Below are positions 37,097 through 46,258 of a stretch of 64,000 nucleotides of DNA, in pieces; position 1 is the first letter of the stretch, and the number at the start of each line of letters is the position of its first letter. The stretch is from Telluria mixta (GTDB lineage Bacteria > Pseudomonadota > Gammaproteobacteria > Burkholderiales > Burkholderiaceae_D). Made by a program: the position numbers and the translations under genes. Location: the NCBI RefSeq assembly GCF_029223865.1, contig NZ_CP119520.1:2852001-2916000 (forward strand), given 5' to 3'. The notes under the pieces were generated by a model that searched no databases, was not told where the DNA came from, and worked only from the letters and a program-made list of their open reading frames with translations.

Positions 37097-38376
37097 CGAA
37101 TTTGCACATTAAAAACGGGCGCCTGATCGACCCGGCGGCCGGCCTCGACGCCGTCCAGGACCTTTATATCGCCGACGGCAAGATCGCCAGCATCGGCAGC
37201 GCACCGCAAGGCTTCACGGCCGCGTGCACCATCGACGCCACCGGCCTCGTCGTCGCGCCGGGCCTCGTCGACCTCTCCGCCCGCCTGCGCGAGCCGGGCT
37301 ACGAATACAAGGCCACGCTGGAATCGGAAATGCAGGCCGCGGTGCAGGGTGGCGTGACGACGCTCGTGTGCCCGCCCGACACCGACCCCGTGCTGGACGA
37401 GCCGGGCCTCGTCGAAATGCTCAAGCATCGTGCGCGCCTGCTGAACCAGGCCAACGTCCATCCGCTGGGCGCCCTGACCGTCGGCCTCAAAGGCAAGGCG
37501 CTGACCGAGATGGCCGAGCTCACGGAAGCCGGCTGCATCGGCTTCGCTCAGGCCGAGGAACCGATCACGGACACCACTGTGCTGCTGCGCGCCATGCAGT
37601 ACGCGAAGACCTTCGACTACACCGTCTGGTTGCGCCCGCAGGATCCGCACATCGGCCGCGGCGGCATCGCCCACAGCGGCCCGCTGGCGTCGCGCCTGGG
37701 CCTGTCCGGCGTGCCGGTGATGTCGGAGACGATCGCGCTGCACACGATCTTCGAACTCATGCGCGCCTCCGGTGCGCGCGTGCACCTGTGCCGCATCTCG
37801 TCGGCCGCCGCGCTGGACCTGATCCGCGCCGCCAAGAAGGAAGGCTTGCCGGTCACGTGCGACGTCGGCGTGCACCACCTCCACATGACGGATGCCGACA
37901 TCGGCTTCTTCGATTCGAACGCGCGCCTGACGCCGCCGCTGCGCAGCCAGCGCGACCGCGACGCGATCCGCGCGGCCGTGCTGGACGGTACCGTGGACGC
38001 CGTCTGTTCCGACCACACCCCGGTCGACGACGACGAGAAACTGCTGCCGTTCGCCGAGGCGTCGCCCGGCGCCACCGGCCTGGAACTGCTGCTGTCGCTG
38101 ATGCTGAAATGGGCGGCGGAGCAGGGTAGCCCAGGCGCGCTGTCGACCGCGCTGGCGAAGATCACGAGCGATCCGGCACGCACGGCAGGCCTGTCCGCCG
38201 GCACGCTGGCACAGGGCGCGAGCGCGGACGTCGTGCTGTTCGATCCGGACACGCGCTGGACCGTCAACGCGGCCGCCCTCGCGAGCCAGGGCAAGCACAC
38301 GCCGTTCCTCGGCTACGAACTGGCGGGCCAGGTGAAGGCGACGATCGTCGCCGGTCACGTCGCGTTCGAACGCTGA
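37093..38376 (+). CDS. Dihydroorotase-like PyrC', probably non-catalytic
   Basis: The 427-residue protein has the amidohydrolase fold of type I dihydroorotase ([32 protein letters not shown]). The HxH metal ligands normally before LREPG are replaced: residues 60-69 read [10 protein letters not shown], giving Ser62 and Arg64. The later CH-S motif is LCRISS. Pseudomonas has such inactive PyrC' subunits, needed to assemble aspartate carbamoyltransferase. The four-base overlap with pyrB fits that role. A working dihydroorotase must then be elsewhere in the genome. Confidence 0.88.
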   Translation: MTNLHIKNGRLIDPAAGLDAVQDLYIADGKIASIGSAPQGFTAACTIDATGLVVAPGLVDLSARLREPGYEYKATLESEMQAAVQGGVTTLVCPPDTDPVLDEPGLVEMLKHRARLLNQANVHPLGALTVGLKGKALTEMAELTEAGCIGFAQAEEPITDTTVLLRAMQYAKTFDYTVWLRPQDPHIGRGGIAHSGPLASRLGLSGVPVMSETIALHTIFELMRASGARVHLCRISSAAALDLIRAAKKEGLPVTCDVGVHHLHMTDADIGFFDSNARLTPPLRSQRDRDAIRAAVLDGTVDAVCSDHTPVDDDEKLLPFAEASPGATGLELLLSLMLKWAAEQGSPGALSTALAKITSDPARTAGLSAGTLAQGASADVVLFDPDTRWTVNAAALASQGKHTPFLGYELAGQVKATIVAGHVAFER

Positions 38377-39147
38377 TTGAAGGTCAAGCTTGCGTGGCGC
38401 CTCGCGCGCCTCGTCCTCCACCTCATCCAGGGCCTGGCCACCTGCGCCCTCGTGTTCCCGTGGGCGGGTGATTCCCGGCGCGAGCGACTCATTCAACGCT
38501 GGTCGGCACGCCTGCTGGGCATCTGCCGCGTGCGCCTCGAGCGCGTGCCGGGCGAGGACTCGCTCGCGCACGCCCTCATCGTCGCGAACCACATCTCGTG
38601 GCTCGACATCTTCGTCATCAATGCCGTGCACCCGTGCCGCTTCGTGGCCAAGGCCGAGATCCGGGCCTGGCCCGTCGTCGGCTGGCTCGTCGCGCAGGCG
38701 GGCACGGTGTTCATCGCGCGCGGCAACCGGCGCGACCTGCGCCACATTTTCAAGGGCCTCGTGGAAGCCCTCGGCCAGCGCCGCCGCGTGGCGTTCTTCC
38801 CGGAAGGGACGACGGCCAGCCAGGGCACAGTGCTGCCGTTCCACGCCAACCTGTTCGAAGCCGCCATCGACGCCGCCGTCCCCGTGCAGCCGGTCGCGCT
38901 GGCCTACGTCGACGCGGGCGGTGCGTGGCATCCATCCGTCGACTACACGGGCGAGACGACGTTCGTCGACAGCATCGTGCGCATCCTCGGCGGGGAACCG
39001 GTCGTCGCGCGCCTGGCCTGCCTGACGCCGATCCCGGCGGCGGGCGCGCACCGGCGCGAGCTGGCGCAGGCGGCGCACGATGCGATCGCGGGGGCGTTGG
39101 GGCAGACCCAACCCCGTCATTCCCGCGAAAGCGGGAATCCATACTGA
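38377..39147 (+). CDS. Lysophospholipid acyltransferase family protein
   Basis: This 256-residue PlsC-type acyltransferase has the HX4D motif in VANHISWLDIFVIN and FPEGTTAS. It probably acylates lysophosphatidic acid or a related lipid at the inner membrane. The TTG start lies directly after the pyrC' stop, with no gap. The C-terminal PRHSRESGNPY and the stop are encoded by interspersed repeat copy C, paralleling PilL. A second acyltransferase (plsC) is present at 47227-48009. Confidence 0.85.
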   Translation: MKVKLAWRLARLVLHLIQGLATCALVFPWAGDSRRERLIQRWSARLLGICRVRLERVPGEDSLAHALIVANHISWLDIFVINAVHPCRFVAKAEIRAWPVVGWLVAQAGTVFIARGNRRDLRHIFKGLVEALGQRRRVAFFPEGTTASQGTVLPFHANLFEAAIDAAVPVQPVALAYVDAGGAWHPSVDYTGETTFVDSIVRILGGEPVVARLACLTPIPAAGAHRRELAQAAHDAIAGALGQTQPRHSRESGNPY

Positions 39148-39240
39148 ACTAAAGAATTCGGTACGCTGGATACGCTACAGCATTTCTGAATGCCGGATTT
39201 CGGAACCTCAGCATGGGTCCCCGCGTGCGCGGGGACGACG
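39115..39240. repeat. Inverted pair of hairpin repeats at acyltransferase/apaH junction
   Basis: Copy C (39115-39147) folds as ATTCCCGC-GAAA-GCGGGAAT; copy D (39207-39240), in reverse orientation, folds as GTCCCCGC-GTGC-GCGGGGAC. About 60 bases separate them and hold nothing else I recognise. They again lie between convergent genes, 4 bases before the apaH stop. Confidence 0.88.
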
Positions 39241-39244
39241 GTCT

Positions 39245-40090
39245 CTATTTCTTCCCGCTGTGCTCCCGGTACTCGGGACAATCCACCTGCAACAGCGACC
39301 GGTCATCCAGACACACCGCCGTCAGCTTGCCGCCCCACACGCAGCCACTGTCCAACCCCACGAGATTCGGCCGCAGCACGAGTCCCAGCGCGGACCAGTG
39401 TCCGAACACGACGGTGACATCGAGCGTGCGGCGGTTGGGCAGGTCGAACCACGGCTGCAGGTCGGTGCCTTCCGGGCCCTTGTCGCTTTCCTTGTGATGG
39501 AAATCCATGCGGCCGTCCGGCCAGCACAAACGCATGCGCGTGAGCGCGTTGACGATGCAGCGCAGCCGGGCGATGCCCGTCAGGCCGTCGTCCCAGCGGT
39601 CCGGCTCGTTGCCGTACATCCGACCGAGGAATTCGATCCAGTGTTCTCCGCGCAGCACAGTCTCGACTTCGGCCGCCAGCGCCATCGTCTGCGCGGCCGT
39701 CCACTGCGGCGCCACGCCCGCATGAACGAGCAGGTGCGCATCGACGAACATTGCGAGCGGGCGCCGGCGCAGCCAGTCGATCAACTCGTCGCGGTCGGGC
39801 GCGGCCAGGATCTCGTCCAGCGTATCGGACCGGCTCATCTTCTGGGCGCCGACGGCCACCGCCAGCAGGTGCAGGTCGTGGTTGCCGAGCAGGGCGTCGA
39901 CGCGACCATCGCTCGTTTCCGCCAGCGCCTTCATGCGGCGCAGCGCGCCAAGTGAATCGGGGCCACGGTTGATCAGGTCGCCGACAAACAGGATGCGCAC
40001 ATCCGGCCCGGCGGTCGCGGCGATCCGTTCCAGCAGCAGGCCCGCTTCATGGGCGCACCCTTGCAGGTCGCCGATTACATAGGTTTTCAT
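39245..40090 (-). CDS. apaH: Symmetrical bis(5'-nucleosyl)-tetraphosphatase (Ap4A hydrolase)
   Basis: ApaH splits Ap4A into two ADP. The 281-residue metallophosphatase shows [49 protein letters not shown] and [11 protein letters not shown]. Start at ATG 40090 ([12 protein letters not shown]) is preferred because it matches the usual length; ATG 40099 would add three residues. The region 40100-40321 to the divergent WecA-like gene holds no gene I can support. Confidence 0.94.
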   Translation of the reverse strand: MKTYVIGDLQGCAHEAGLLLERIAATAGPDVRILFVGDLINRGPDSLGALRRMKALAETSDGRVDALLGNHDLHLLAVAVGAQKMSRSDTLDEILAAPDRDELIDWLRRRPLAMFVDAHLLVHAGVAPQWTAAQTMALAAEVETVLRGEHWIEFLGRMYGNEPDRWDDGLTGIARLRCIVNALTRMRLCWPDGRMDFHHKESDKGPEGTDLQPWFDLPNRRTLDVTVVFGHWSALGLVLRPNLVGLDSGCVWGGKLTAVCLDDRSLLQVDCPEYREHSGKK

Positions 40091-40321
40091 CGCGCTCATA
40101 TTCGTTTTTGCAGGATCGATACTAATGGATTCTCGCGGGTTTTGTGCGGCCGGCCCGGCTGTACGGATTACCGATTGTAAATTGTCTTGTCCCTCAGTCA
40201 AAGTTTCGGTATTTCGTAATTCCTCAATCGGGTCGAGGCGCACGCGCGTACACTGCCAGGTCCGGTTTCCCGGGACTAATCCGGTTACAATGCCGCACGC
40301 TTGCATTTAAAAAATAATAAA

Positions 40322-41416
40322 ATGTTTTCCTTCATCGTAAGTTTTGTCGTGTCCGCGCTGCTGACGCTCCTCGTCGTCAAGCATTCGAAATTGCACGGCC
40401 CGGCACTCGACAATAATTTCGACGGCGTGCAGAAGGTGCATGTGCATGCGGTGGCGCGGATTGGCGGTTTGCCGATCTTCCTCGCGGTGGCCCTGAGCGC
40501 CGGCATTTCCGTATGGCGGGTGCCCGGCCTCGGTTATTGGCTGGTCTGGCTGCTGGGATGTTCGGCGATCGCATTCGCCGGCGGTATCGTCGAAGACTAT
40601 ACGGGGAAGGTGCGTCCCTCGCGTCGCCTGATATTGACCATGGTCGCCGCGTTCCTCGGCTATCTCGTGCTGGATGCGAAAATCGCGCGCCTCGATATGC
40701 CGTTCATCAGCTGGAACCTCGATTCGTTGTGGCTGATATTGCCGCTGACCGTACTGGCCGTTGCCGGCATTGCGAATGCGGTGAATATCATCGATGGGTT
40801 CAATGGCCTGGCGAGCGTCGTTACGATCTTCATGCTGCTGTCGCTGGCTTACGTGGGCTGGCAGGTGGGCGACATGTTCGTGCTGGTGTCCGCGCTGACG
40901 GTCGCGGGCGCGACGGCCGGTTTCCTCGTGTGGAATTATCCCGTCGGTCTCATCTTCCTCGGCGACGGGGGCGCCTATTTCATCGGATTCATGCTGGGCG
41001 AACTGGCCCTGCTGCTCGTGATGCGCAATCCCCAAGTATCGACGTGGTATGCCGCTTTGCTGCTGATTTATCCGGCATTCGAAACCATATTTTCCGTTTA
41101 TCGCCGAATGTTTGTGCGTGGGAAATCTCCTACAATGCCAGATGGAATCCACCTGCACAGCCTGATTTTCCGGCGCATCGTGCAATGGACCGTCGGTCGC
41201 AAAGAGGCCCGTGCGCTGATGAAAAGGAATGCGCGCACGTCGCCATACCTGTGGCTGTTTTCCCTCACTGCCGTTATCCCCGCAACCGTGTTCTGGCGGA
41301 ATACGGGAATTTTGATATTCTTCTGTCTGTTGTTCATTATCAGCTACGTATGGTTGTACGCGCGTATCGTGAGATTCAAGTCGCCGCGCTGGCTGATTTG
41401 GCACAAAAAACACTGA
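40322..41416 (+). CDS. WecA/MraY-type undecaprenyl-phosphate sugar-1-phosphate transferase
   Basis: The 364-residue protein has about 11 membrane segments and the polyprenyl-phosphate transferase motifs AVNIIDGFNGLASV and LIFLGDGGAYFIGFMLGE. A HIHSL-like PDGIHLHSLIFRR follows near the end. The family starts O-antigen, common-antigen or capsule synthesis by loading a sugar phosphate (often GlcNAc) on the lipid carrier. Base composition is visibly lower in GC than neighbours. No clear ribosome site precedes the ATG at 40322. Confidence 0.88.
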   Translation: MFSFIVSFVVSALLTLLVVKHSKLHGPALDNNFDGVQKVHVHAVARIGGLPIFLAVALSAGISVWRVPGLGYWLVWLLGCSAIAFAGGIVEDYTGKVRPSRRLILTMVAAFLGYLVLDAKIARLDMPFISWNLDSLWLILPLTVLAVAGIANAVNIIDGFNGLASVVTIFMLLSLAYVGWQVGDMFVLVSALTVAGATAGFLVWNYPVGLIFLGDGGAYFIGFMLGELALLLVMRNPQVSTWYAALLLIYPAFETIFSVYRRMFVRGKSPTMPDGIHLHSLIFRRIVQWTVGRKEARALMKRNARTSPYLWLFSLTAVIPATVFWRNTGILIFFCLLFIISYVWLYARIVRFKSPRWLIWHKKH

Positions 41417-41502
41417 AGAAATTTAAGTTGTAGTATATTGCGAGCATTGGTGAATATTCGATAAAATCCCTTACACCTAGACTCTACATATAAGGAATCA
41501 AG

Positions 41503-41829
41503 ATGGATCTGTCTAATTTGTCCTTGGGCGATTTGCGCAACCTGCAGGAGCAGATCAAGCAGGAAATGAAGAAACGCGAGGTGCAGGAAGTGCAAAAGGC
41601 GCGTGAACAGATCATGGCCATCGCACAGAGCGTCGGCGTGCCTTTGAAAGACCTGATCAGCACCAGCGGCCGTGGCGGCAAATCGGCGGGTGGGAATGCC
41701 GGCTCCGTCGCAGTTCGTTATCGCAATCCGGACAATGCGTCGCAACAGTGGACCGGTCGCGGCCGCCAGCCGAAATGGGTCAAGGAATGGGTCGAAGGCG
41801 GTAAATCGCTGGACAAACTGCGCGTCTGA
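41503..41829 (+). CDS. H-NS-family nucleoid-associated protein
   Basis: The 108-residue protein has an N-terminal coiled-coil (LRNLQEQIKQEMKKREVQEVQ) for oligomerisation and the C-terminal DNA-binding motif VRYRNPDNASQQWTGRGRQP, the Burkholderiales H-NS form. Such proteins silence AT-rich, often acquired, DNA. The 86 bases upstream are AT-rich, consistent with autoregulation. The 197 bases after the gene hold short GC-rich inverted repeats but no gene. Confidence 0.93.
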   Translation: MDLSNLSLGDLRNLQEQIKQEMKKREVQEVQKAREQIMAIAQSVGVPLKDLISTSGRGGKSAGGNAGSVAVRYRNPDNASQQWTGRGRQPKWVKEWVEGGKSLDKLRV

Positions 41830-42026
41830 TTCCGTTTCATATCGTTCCGAGTGCGCACGTTCTGTGCGCCTCACTGCGCTTGTTTGCGCATTCAATATAG
41901 CGGCACGCCGACCCCGTCGGTCCTCCTTGCCGTTACAATATCGCTTTTTCGACATCCGACCCAACCGGCGTTCGTAATGCCCGTGCGCGCGCATTCCGGT
42001 GCCCTGTCCAGCAAGGTAGATAATCC

Positions 42027-43409
42027 ATGGTTTCTCTCTCGAAAACGATCTTCAAGGCTTATGACATCCGCGGCGTCATCGGCAGCACGCTCGACGCCGG
42101 GATCGCACGCCGCATCGGCCAGGCGTTCGGCGCCGCCGCGCTGGCCAAGGGAGAACGCACCGTGATCATCGGCCGCGACGGCCGCCTGTCCGGCCCGGAG
42201 CTGGCCAGGGCGCTGGCCGAAGGCCTGCAGGCTGCGGGCGTGGACGTCGTCGACCTGGGCATGGTCGCCACGCCGATGGTTTATTTCGCCACCAACGTGC
42301 TGGGTGCGCGTTCCGGCATCATGGTCACCGGCAGCCACAACCCGCCGGACTACAACGGCTTCAAGATGGTGCTGGCCGGCGAAGCGATCTATGGCGATGC
42401 CATCCAGGCTCTGTACCAGGCGATCGAACGCGACGACTTCCAGCCGGCCGCCCAGCAAGGCGGCTACTCGACGCACGACATCAAGGCCGCCTACGTCGAA
42501 CGCATCGTGGGCGACGTCAAGATCGCGCGTCCGATCAAGATCGCGGTCGACTGCGGCAACGGCGTGGCCGGCATGGTCGCGGGCGACCTGTTCCGCGCGA
42601 TGGGTTGCGACGTGATCGAACTGTTCTGCGACGTCGACGGCCACTTCCCGAACCACCACCCGGATCCGGCGCACCCGGAAAACCTGCAGGACCTGATCGA
42701 ATGCCTGAAAACGACGGACGCGGAGATCGGCCTCGCGTTCGACGGCGACGGCGACCGCCTGGGCGTCGTCACGAAGGATGGCCAGATCATCTTCCCGGAC
42801 CGCCAGATGATGCTGTTCTCGCAGGACGTCCTGTCGCGCAACCCGGGCGCCGAGATCCTGTACGACGTGAAGTGCACGCGCCACCTGGGCCCGTGGATCG
42901 AGCAGCACGGCGGCCGTCCGCTGATGTGGAAGACGGGCCACTCGCTCGTCAAGGCCAAGCTGAAGGAAACGGGCGCACCGCTGGGCGGCGAGATGAGCGG
43001 CCATATCTTCTGGAAGGACCGCTGGTACGGCTTCGACGACGGCCTGTACACGGGCGCGCGCCTGCTCGAGATCCTCACCCGCGAAACCGACCCGTCGGCG
43101 CTGCTCAACGGCCTGCCGATCGCGTCCAGCACGCCCGAGCTGCACCTGCACCTGCAGGAAGGCGAGAACTTCGCACTGATCGACAAGCTGCGCGCGGAAG
43201 CGCAATTCCCGGGCTCGGACCGTATCGTCGACATCGACGGCCTGCGCGTGGAATACCCGGACGGCTTCGGCCTGGCGCGCGGCTCGAACACGACGCCCGT
43301 CGTCGTGCTGCGCTTCGAGGGCGAGAATCCGCAAGCGCTGGACCGCATCCAGAAGGAATTCGCGCGCGTGATCCTGGCCGCCAAGCCTGACGCGAAGCTG
43401 CCGTTCTGA
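42027..43409 (+). CDS. Phosphomannomutase/phosphoglucomutase
   Basis: This 460-residue alpha-D-phosphohexomutase interconverts the 6- and 1-phosphates of mannose or glucose, feeding GDP-mannose and UDP-glucose for LPS and exopolysaccharide. Active-site serine loop VTGSHNPPDYNGFKM, metal loop FDGDGDRLGV, sugar loop GGEMSGH and the phosphate-binding RGSNTTPVVVLRFE are present. The AlgC/ManB subfamily fits. Its TGA overlaps the waaC ATG by one base. Confidence 0.93.
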   Translation: MVSLSKTIFKAYDIRGVIGSTLDAGIARRIGQAFGAAALAKGERTVIIGRDGRLSGPELARALAEGLQAAGVDVVDLGMVATPMVYFATNVLGARSGIMVTGSHNPPDYNGFKMVLAGEAIYGDAIQALYQAIERDDFQPAAQQGGYSTHDIKAAYVERIVGDVKIARPIKIAVDCGNGVAGMVAGDLFRAMGCDVIELFCDVDGHFPNHHPDPAHPENLQDLIECLKTTDAEIGLAFDGDGDRLGVVTKDGQIIFPDRQMMLFSQDVLSRNPGAEILYDVKCTRHLGPWIEQHGGRPLMWKTGHSLVKAKLKETGAPLGGEMSGHIFWKDRWYGFDDGLYTGARLLEILTRETDPSALLNGLPIASSTPELHLHLQEGENFALIDKLRAEAQFPGSDRIVDIDGLRVEYPDGFGLARGSNTTPVVVLRFEGENPQALDRIQKEFARVILAAKPDAKLPF

Positions 43410-44380
43410 TGAAGATCCTGCTGGTGCGGGTGTCGTCGCTGGGCGACGTCCTGCACAATCTCCCGATCGTGGCCGACATCCGGCGCCACTTTCCGGATGC
43501 CCAGGTGGACTGGGTGGTGGAAGAGGGCTACGTCAGCCTGGTGAAGCTCAACTCGCACGTGCGCAAGGTGATCCCGTTCGCGCTGCGGCGCTGGCGCAAG
43601 GGGCTCGGCCAGGCGGCCGTGCGCGCGGAACTGCGCGGCTTTTTTGCCGACCTGCGCGCCGAGCGGTACGACTACGTGTTCGACACGCAGGGCCTGCTCA
43701 AGACGGGTATCGTGATGGCCTGCGCTCGCGGCGGCCAGAAAATCGGCCTGGCCAACGGCACCGAGGATTCGGGCTACGAGGGTATCTCGCGCATCTTCCA
43801 CAGCCGCAGCATTCCCGTCGAACCGCGTACGCATGCGGTGGCGCGCGGCCGCCAGGTCGTGGCCGCGGCGCTCGGCTATGCGGTCGACACGCCGCCCGAT
43901 TTCGGCCTGCCGGCACCCGACGGGGCGGCACGTCCCGCATGGATGCCGCCGGGCGACTACGCCGTGTTCTTCCACGGGACCGCACGCGATGCGAAAAAAT
44001 GGCCGCCGGCGCACTGGATCGCGCTCGGCCAGGCGCTCGCGCCCATGACGATCCTGCTGCCGTGGGGTTCCCCGCGCGAGAAGGAAGAGGCCGAGCGCCT
44101 GGCGGCCGGGCTGCCGAACGCGCGCGTCCTGCCGAAACTGTCGATGATGGATGCGGTGGAACTGGCGCGCCACGCGACGCTGGCCGTCGGCGTCGACACG
44201 GGCCTCACGCACATCGCCGCCGCCTTCGTGCGGCCGACGGTCGAGATCTATGCCGATTCGCCGCGCTGGAAGACCGAGGGCAACTGGTCGCCGCGCATCG
44301 TCAACCTGGGCGACACGGGTGCGCCGCCATCGGTCGACGAGGTCGTGGCGGCCGCGCGGCGCCTGCTGGAGAACCGCTGA
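43409..44380 (+). CDS. waaC: LPS heptosyltransferase I
   Basis: WaaC adds the first heptose to the Kdo of the inner core, at the cytosolic face of the inner membrane. The 323-residue GT9 protein begins MKILLVRVSSLGDVLHNLPI with the typical D-W-VEEG (DWVVEEGY), and has GVDTGLTHIAAAF and ILLPWGSPREKEEAE. Translation is coupled at both ends (TGATG). The substrate pathway depends on gmhB, which is frameshifted elsewhere in this window. Confidence 0.93.
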   Translation: MKILLVRVSSLGDVLHNLPIVADIRRHFPDAQVDWVVEEGYVSLVKLNSHVRKVIPFALRRWRKGLGQAAVRAELRGFFADLRAERYDYVFDTQGLLKTGIVMACARGGQKIGLANGTEDSGYEGISRIFHSRSIPVEPRTHAVARGRQVVAAALGYAVDTPPDFGLPAPDGAARPAWMPPGDYAVFFHGTARDAKKWPPAHWIALGQALAPMTILLPWGSPREKEEAERLAAGLPNARVLPKLSMMDAVELARHATLAVGVDTGLTHIAAAFVRPTVEIYADSPRWKTEGNWSPRIVNLGDTGAPPSVDEVVAAARRLLENR

Positions 44381-45642
44381 TGCGTGTGCTGTATTCGCTC
44401 ATGTGGTGGCTGGCACTGCCGCTCGTGCTGGGCCGCTTGTGGTGGCGCGGGCGCCGCGAGCCCGGCTACCGCACGCATCTGGGCGAGCGCCTGGGGTTCT
44501 ACGTACGCCGGCTCGACAAGCGCCCGACCATCATGGTGCACGCCGTCTCCGTCGGCGAGACGCGCGCGGCGGAACCACTGATCGAAGCCCTGCTGGCCGC
44601 GCGGCCGGATTGCCGGATCCTCCTTACCCACATGACGCCCACGGGCCGCGCTACGGGCAAGGCGCTGTTCGGCAAGCATGGCGACCGCGTGATCCAGTCG
44701 TTCCTCCCGTACGACACCGGCTTCATGGTCGGCCGCTTCCTGCGCCATTTCGAGCCCGCGATCTGCATCCTGATGGAGACGGAAGTGTGGCCGAACCTGA
44801 TCCACGGCTGCGCGAAGCACGGCGTGCCGGTGGCGCTCGTGAATGCGCGCCTGTCGGAAAAGTCGCTGCGCCGCGGGCGCAAGATCGGCGCGCTGATGAC
44901 GGATGCCGCGCGCGCGATCACCCTGGTCGCCGCGCAGACGGATGCGGACGCCGAACGCATCGCCTCGCTGGGCGCCCCGAAGGTCGCGGTTACGGGCAGC
45001 ATCAAGTTCGACGTCGTGGCGCCGCAAGCCGCGCTGGACACGGGCGCCATGCTGCGTGCGCGTTTTTCGGATCGCCCCGTGCTGCTGTGCGCCTCCACGC
45101 GCGAAGGCGAGGAAGCGCTCATCCTCGACGCCTACAAGGCCATGGACAAGCGTCCGGCGAACATGCTGCTCGTGCTGGTTCCGCGTCATCCGCAGCGCTT
45201 CGACGAGGTGGCGCGCATGGTGGAAGAACGCGGCTTGAGCGTGGCGCGCAGGTCCGCGCTGCCGGATCGCGTGGACGCCGACGTGCTGCTGGGCGATTCG
45301 ATGGGTGAGATGTTCGCGTATTACGCGGCATGCGACTGCGCCTTCATCGGCGGCAGCCTGCTGCCGCTGGGCGGCCAGAACCTGATCGAGGCGTGCGCGC
45401 TGGGACGTCCGGTGCTGGTGGGCGAGCACACCTTCAACTTCCTGCAGGCGACCGAGGAAGCCGTCGCCGCCGGCGCCGCGCTGCGCGTGCCCGATGCCCC
45501 GGCGTTGCTGCGCGCGGCCGCCGACCTCCTCGCCGACGACGGCCGCCGTGCCGCCATGGGCGCCCACGCCCAGGCCTTCGCGGCCCGCCATCGTGGCGCG
45601 ACAGTGCGCACTGTTGAACTCTTGCAACAAATTATCGCTTAG
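44380..45642 (+). CDS. waaA: 3-deoxy-D-manno-octulosonic acid transferase
   Basis: WaaA transfers Kdo from CMP-Kdo to lipid A precursor. The 420-residue GT30 protein has an N-terminal membrane anchor (LYSLMWWLALPLVLGRLWW), the conserved HAVSVGETRAAEPL, LMETEVWPNLI, VTGSIKFD and FIGGSLLPLGGQNLIEA. The ATG at 44380 uses the last base of the waaC TGA. Confidence 0.95.
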   Translation: MRVLYSLMWWLALPLVLGRLWWRGRREPGYRTHLGERLGFYVRRLDKRPTIMVHAVSVGETRAAEPLIEALLAARPDCRILLTHMTPTGRATGKALFGKHGDRVIQSFLPYDTGFMVGRFLRHFEPAICILMETEVWPNLIHGCAKHGVPVALVNARLSEKSLRRGRKIGALMTDAARAITLVAAQTDADAERIASLGAPKVAVTGSIKFDVVAPQAALDTGAMLRARFSDRPVLLCASTREGEEALILDAYKAMDKRPANMLLVLVPRHPQRFDEVARMVEERGLSVARRSALPDRVDADVLLGDSMGEMFAYYAACDCAFIGGSLLPLGGQNLIEACALGRPVLVGEHTFNFLQATEEAVAAGAALRVPDAPALLRAAADLLADDGRRAAMGAHAQAFAARHRGATVRTVELLQQIIA

Positions 45643-45682
45643 CTTTTGCTACCATTCTCTTTAGATTAGAAAACGAAAGGGG

Positions 45683-46243
45683 ATGCACATGTTGTGGTCA
45701 AATCGCTCGCGAGCGGCCGGCCACTCGGATGGCGGGGCCGCGTTGCTGGACCAGCCTGACGCCGCGGATCTCGGTGCCGACGCCATGCCGGCAGCCACGA
45801 TCCCGGTCGTGCATCCGCCGGCGGAACGTTACAGCCTTCATTTCTGGGTGCGCTACTCGTTCGCCGAGTACGTGAACTTCATGTGGGAGCATGGCGGTTA
45901 CCTGATCCGCCGCCGCCATGTCCGCTGGCCGATGGGCGTCTACCTGCGCCTGAAAAGCACGCTGTCGGCGGCCACGCACTTCGTGCTGCTGCAGCGCGGG
46001 AAGCGCACGTACGAATTCCAGATCGACCAGCACGGCATCGTGCGCACCAGCGACACGGGCGTAAGCCTGATCGACTGGAACGACGTGCAGCGCATCCGCA
46101 CGTATTCGAAGGGCTTCATGATGATCCTGAAGCGCGGCACCCTGCCCATTCCGTTCCGGTGCCTGAACAAGGACGAGGTCAGCGCGATGCGCGGGATCGT
46201 CGAGGCGCGTGCGGCGGGCGAATTGCAGTTCCGCGCCTCATAA
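45683..46243 (+). CDS. YcxB-like domain protein
   Basis: The 186-residue protein has an Ala/Asp-rich N-terminus, a possible interfacial stretch (YSLHFWVRYSFAEYVNFMW) and a C-terminal part (FQIDQHGIVRTSDTGVSLID, WNDVQRIRTYSKGFMMIL, LPIPFRCL) resembling YcxB (PF14317). The function is unknown. It is 40 bases after waaA and may be part of that transcript. Confidence 0.72.
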   Translation: MHMLWSNRSRAAGHSDGGAALLDQPDAADLGADAMPAATIPVVHPPAERYSLHFWVRYSFAEYVNFMWEHGGYLIRRRHVRWPMGVYLRLKSTLSAATHFVLLQRGKRTYEFQIDQHGIVRTSDTGVSLIDWNDVQRIRTYSKGFMMILKRGTLPIPFRCLNKDEVSAMRGIVEARAAGELQFRAS

Positions 46244-46258
46244 CTGTCTGTTCCCCGA

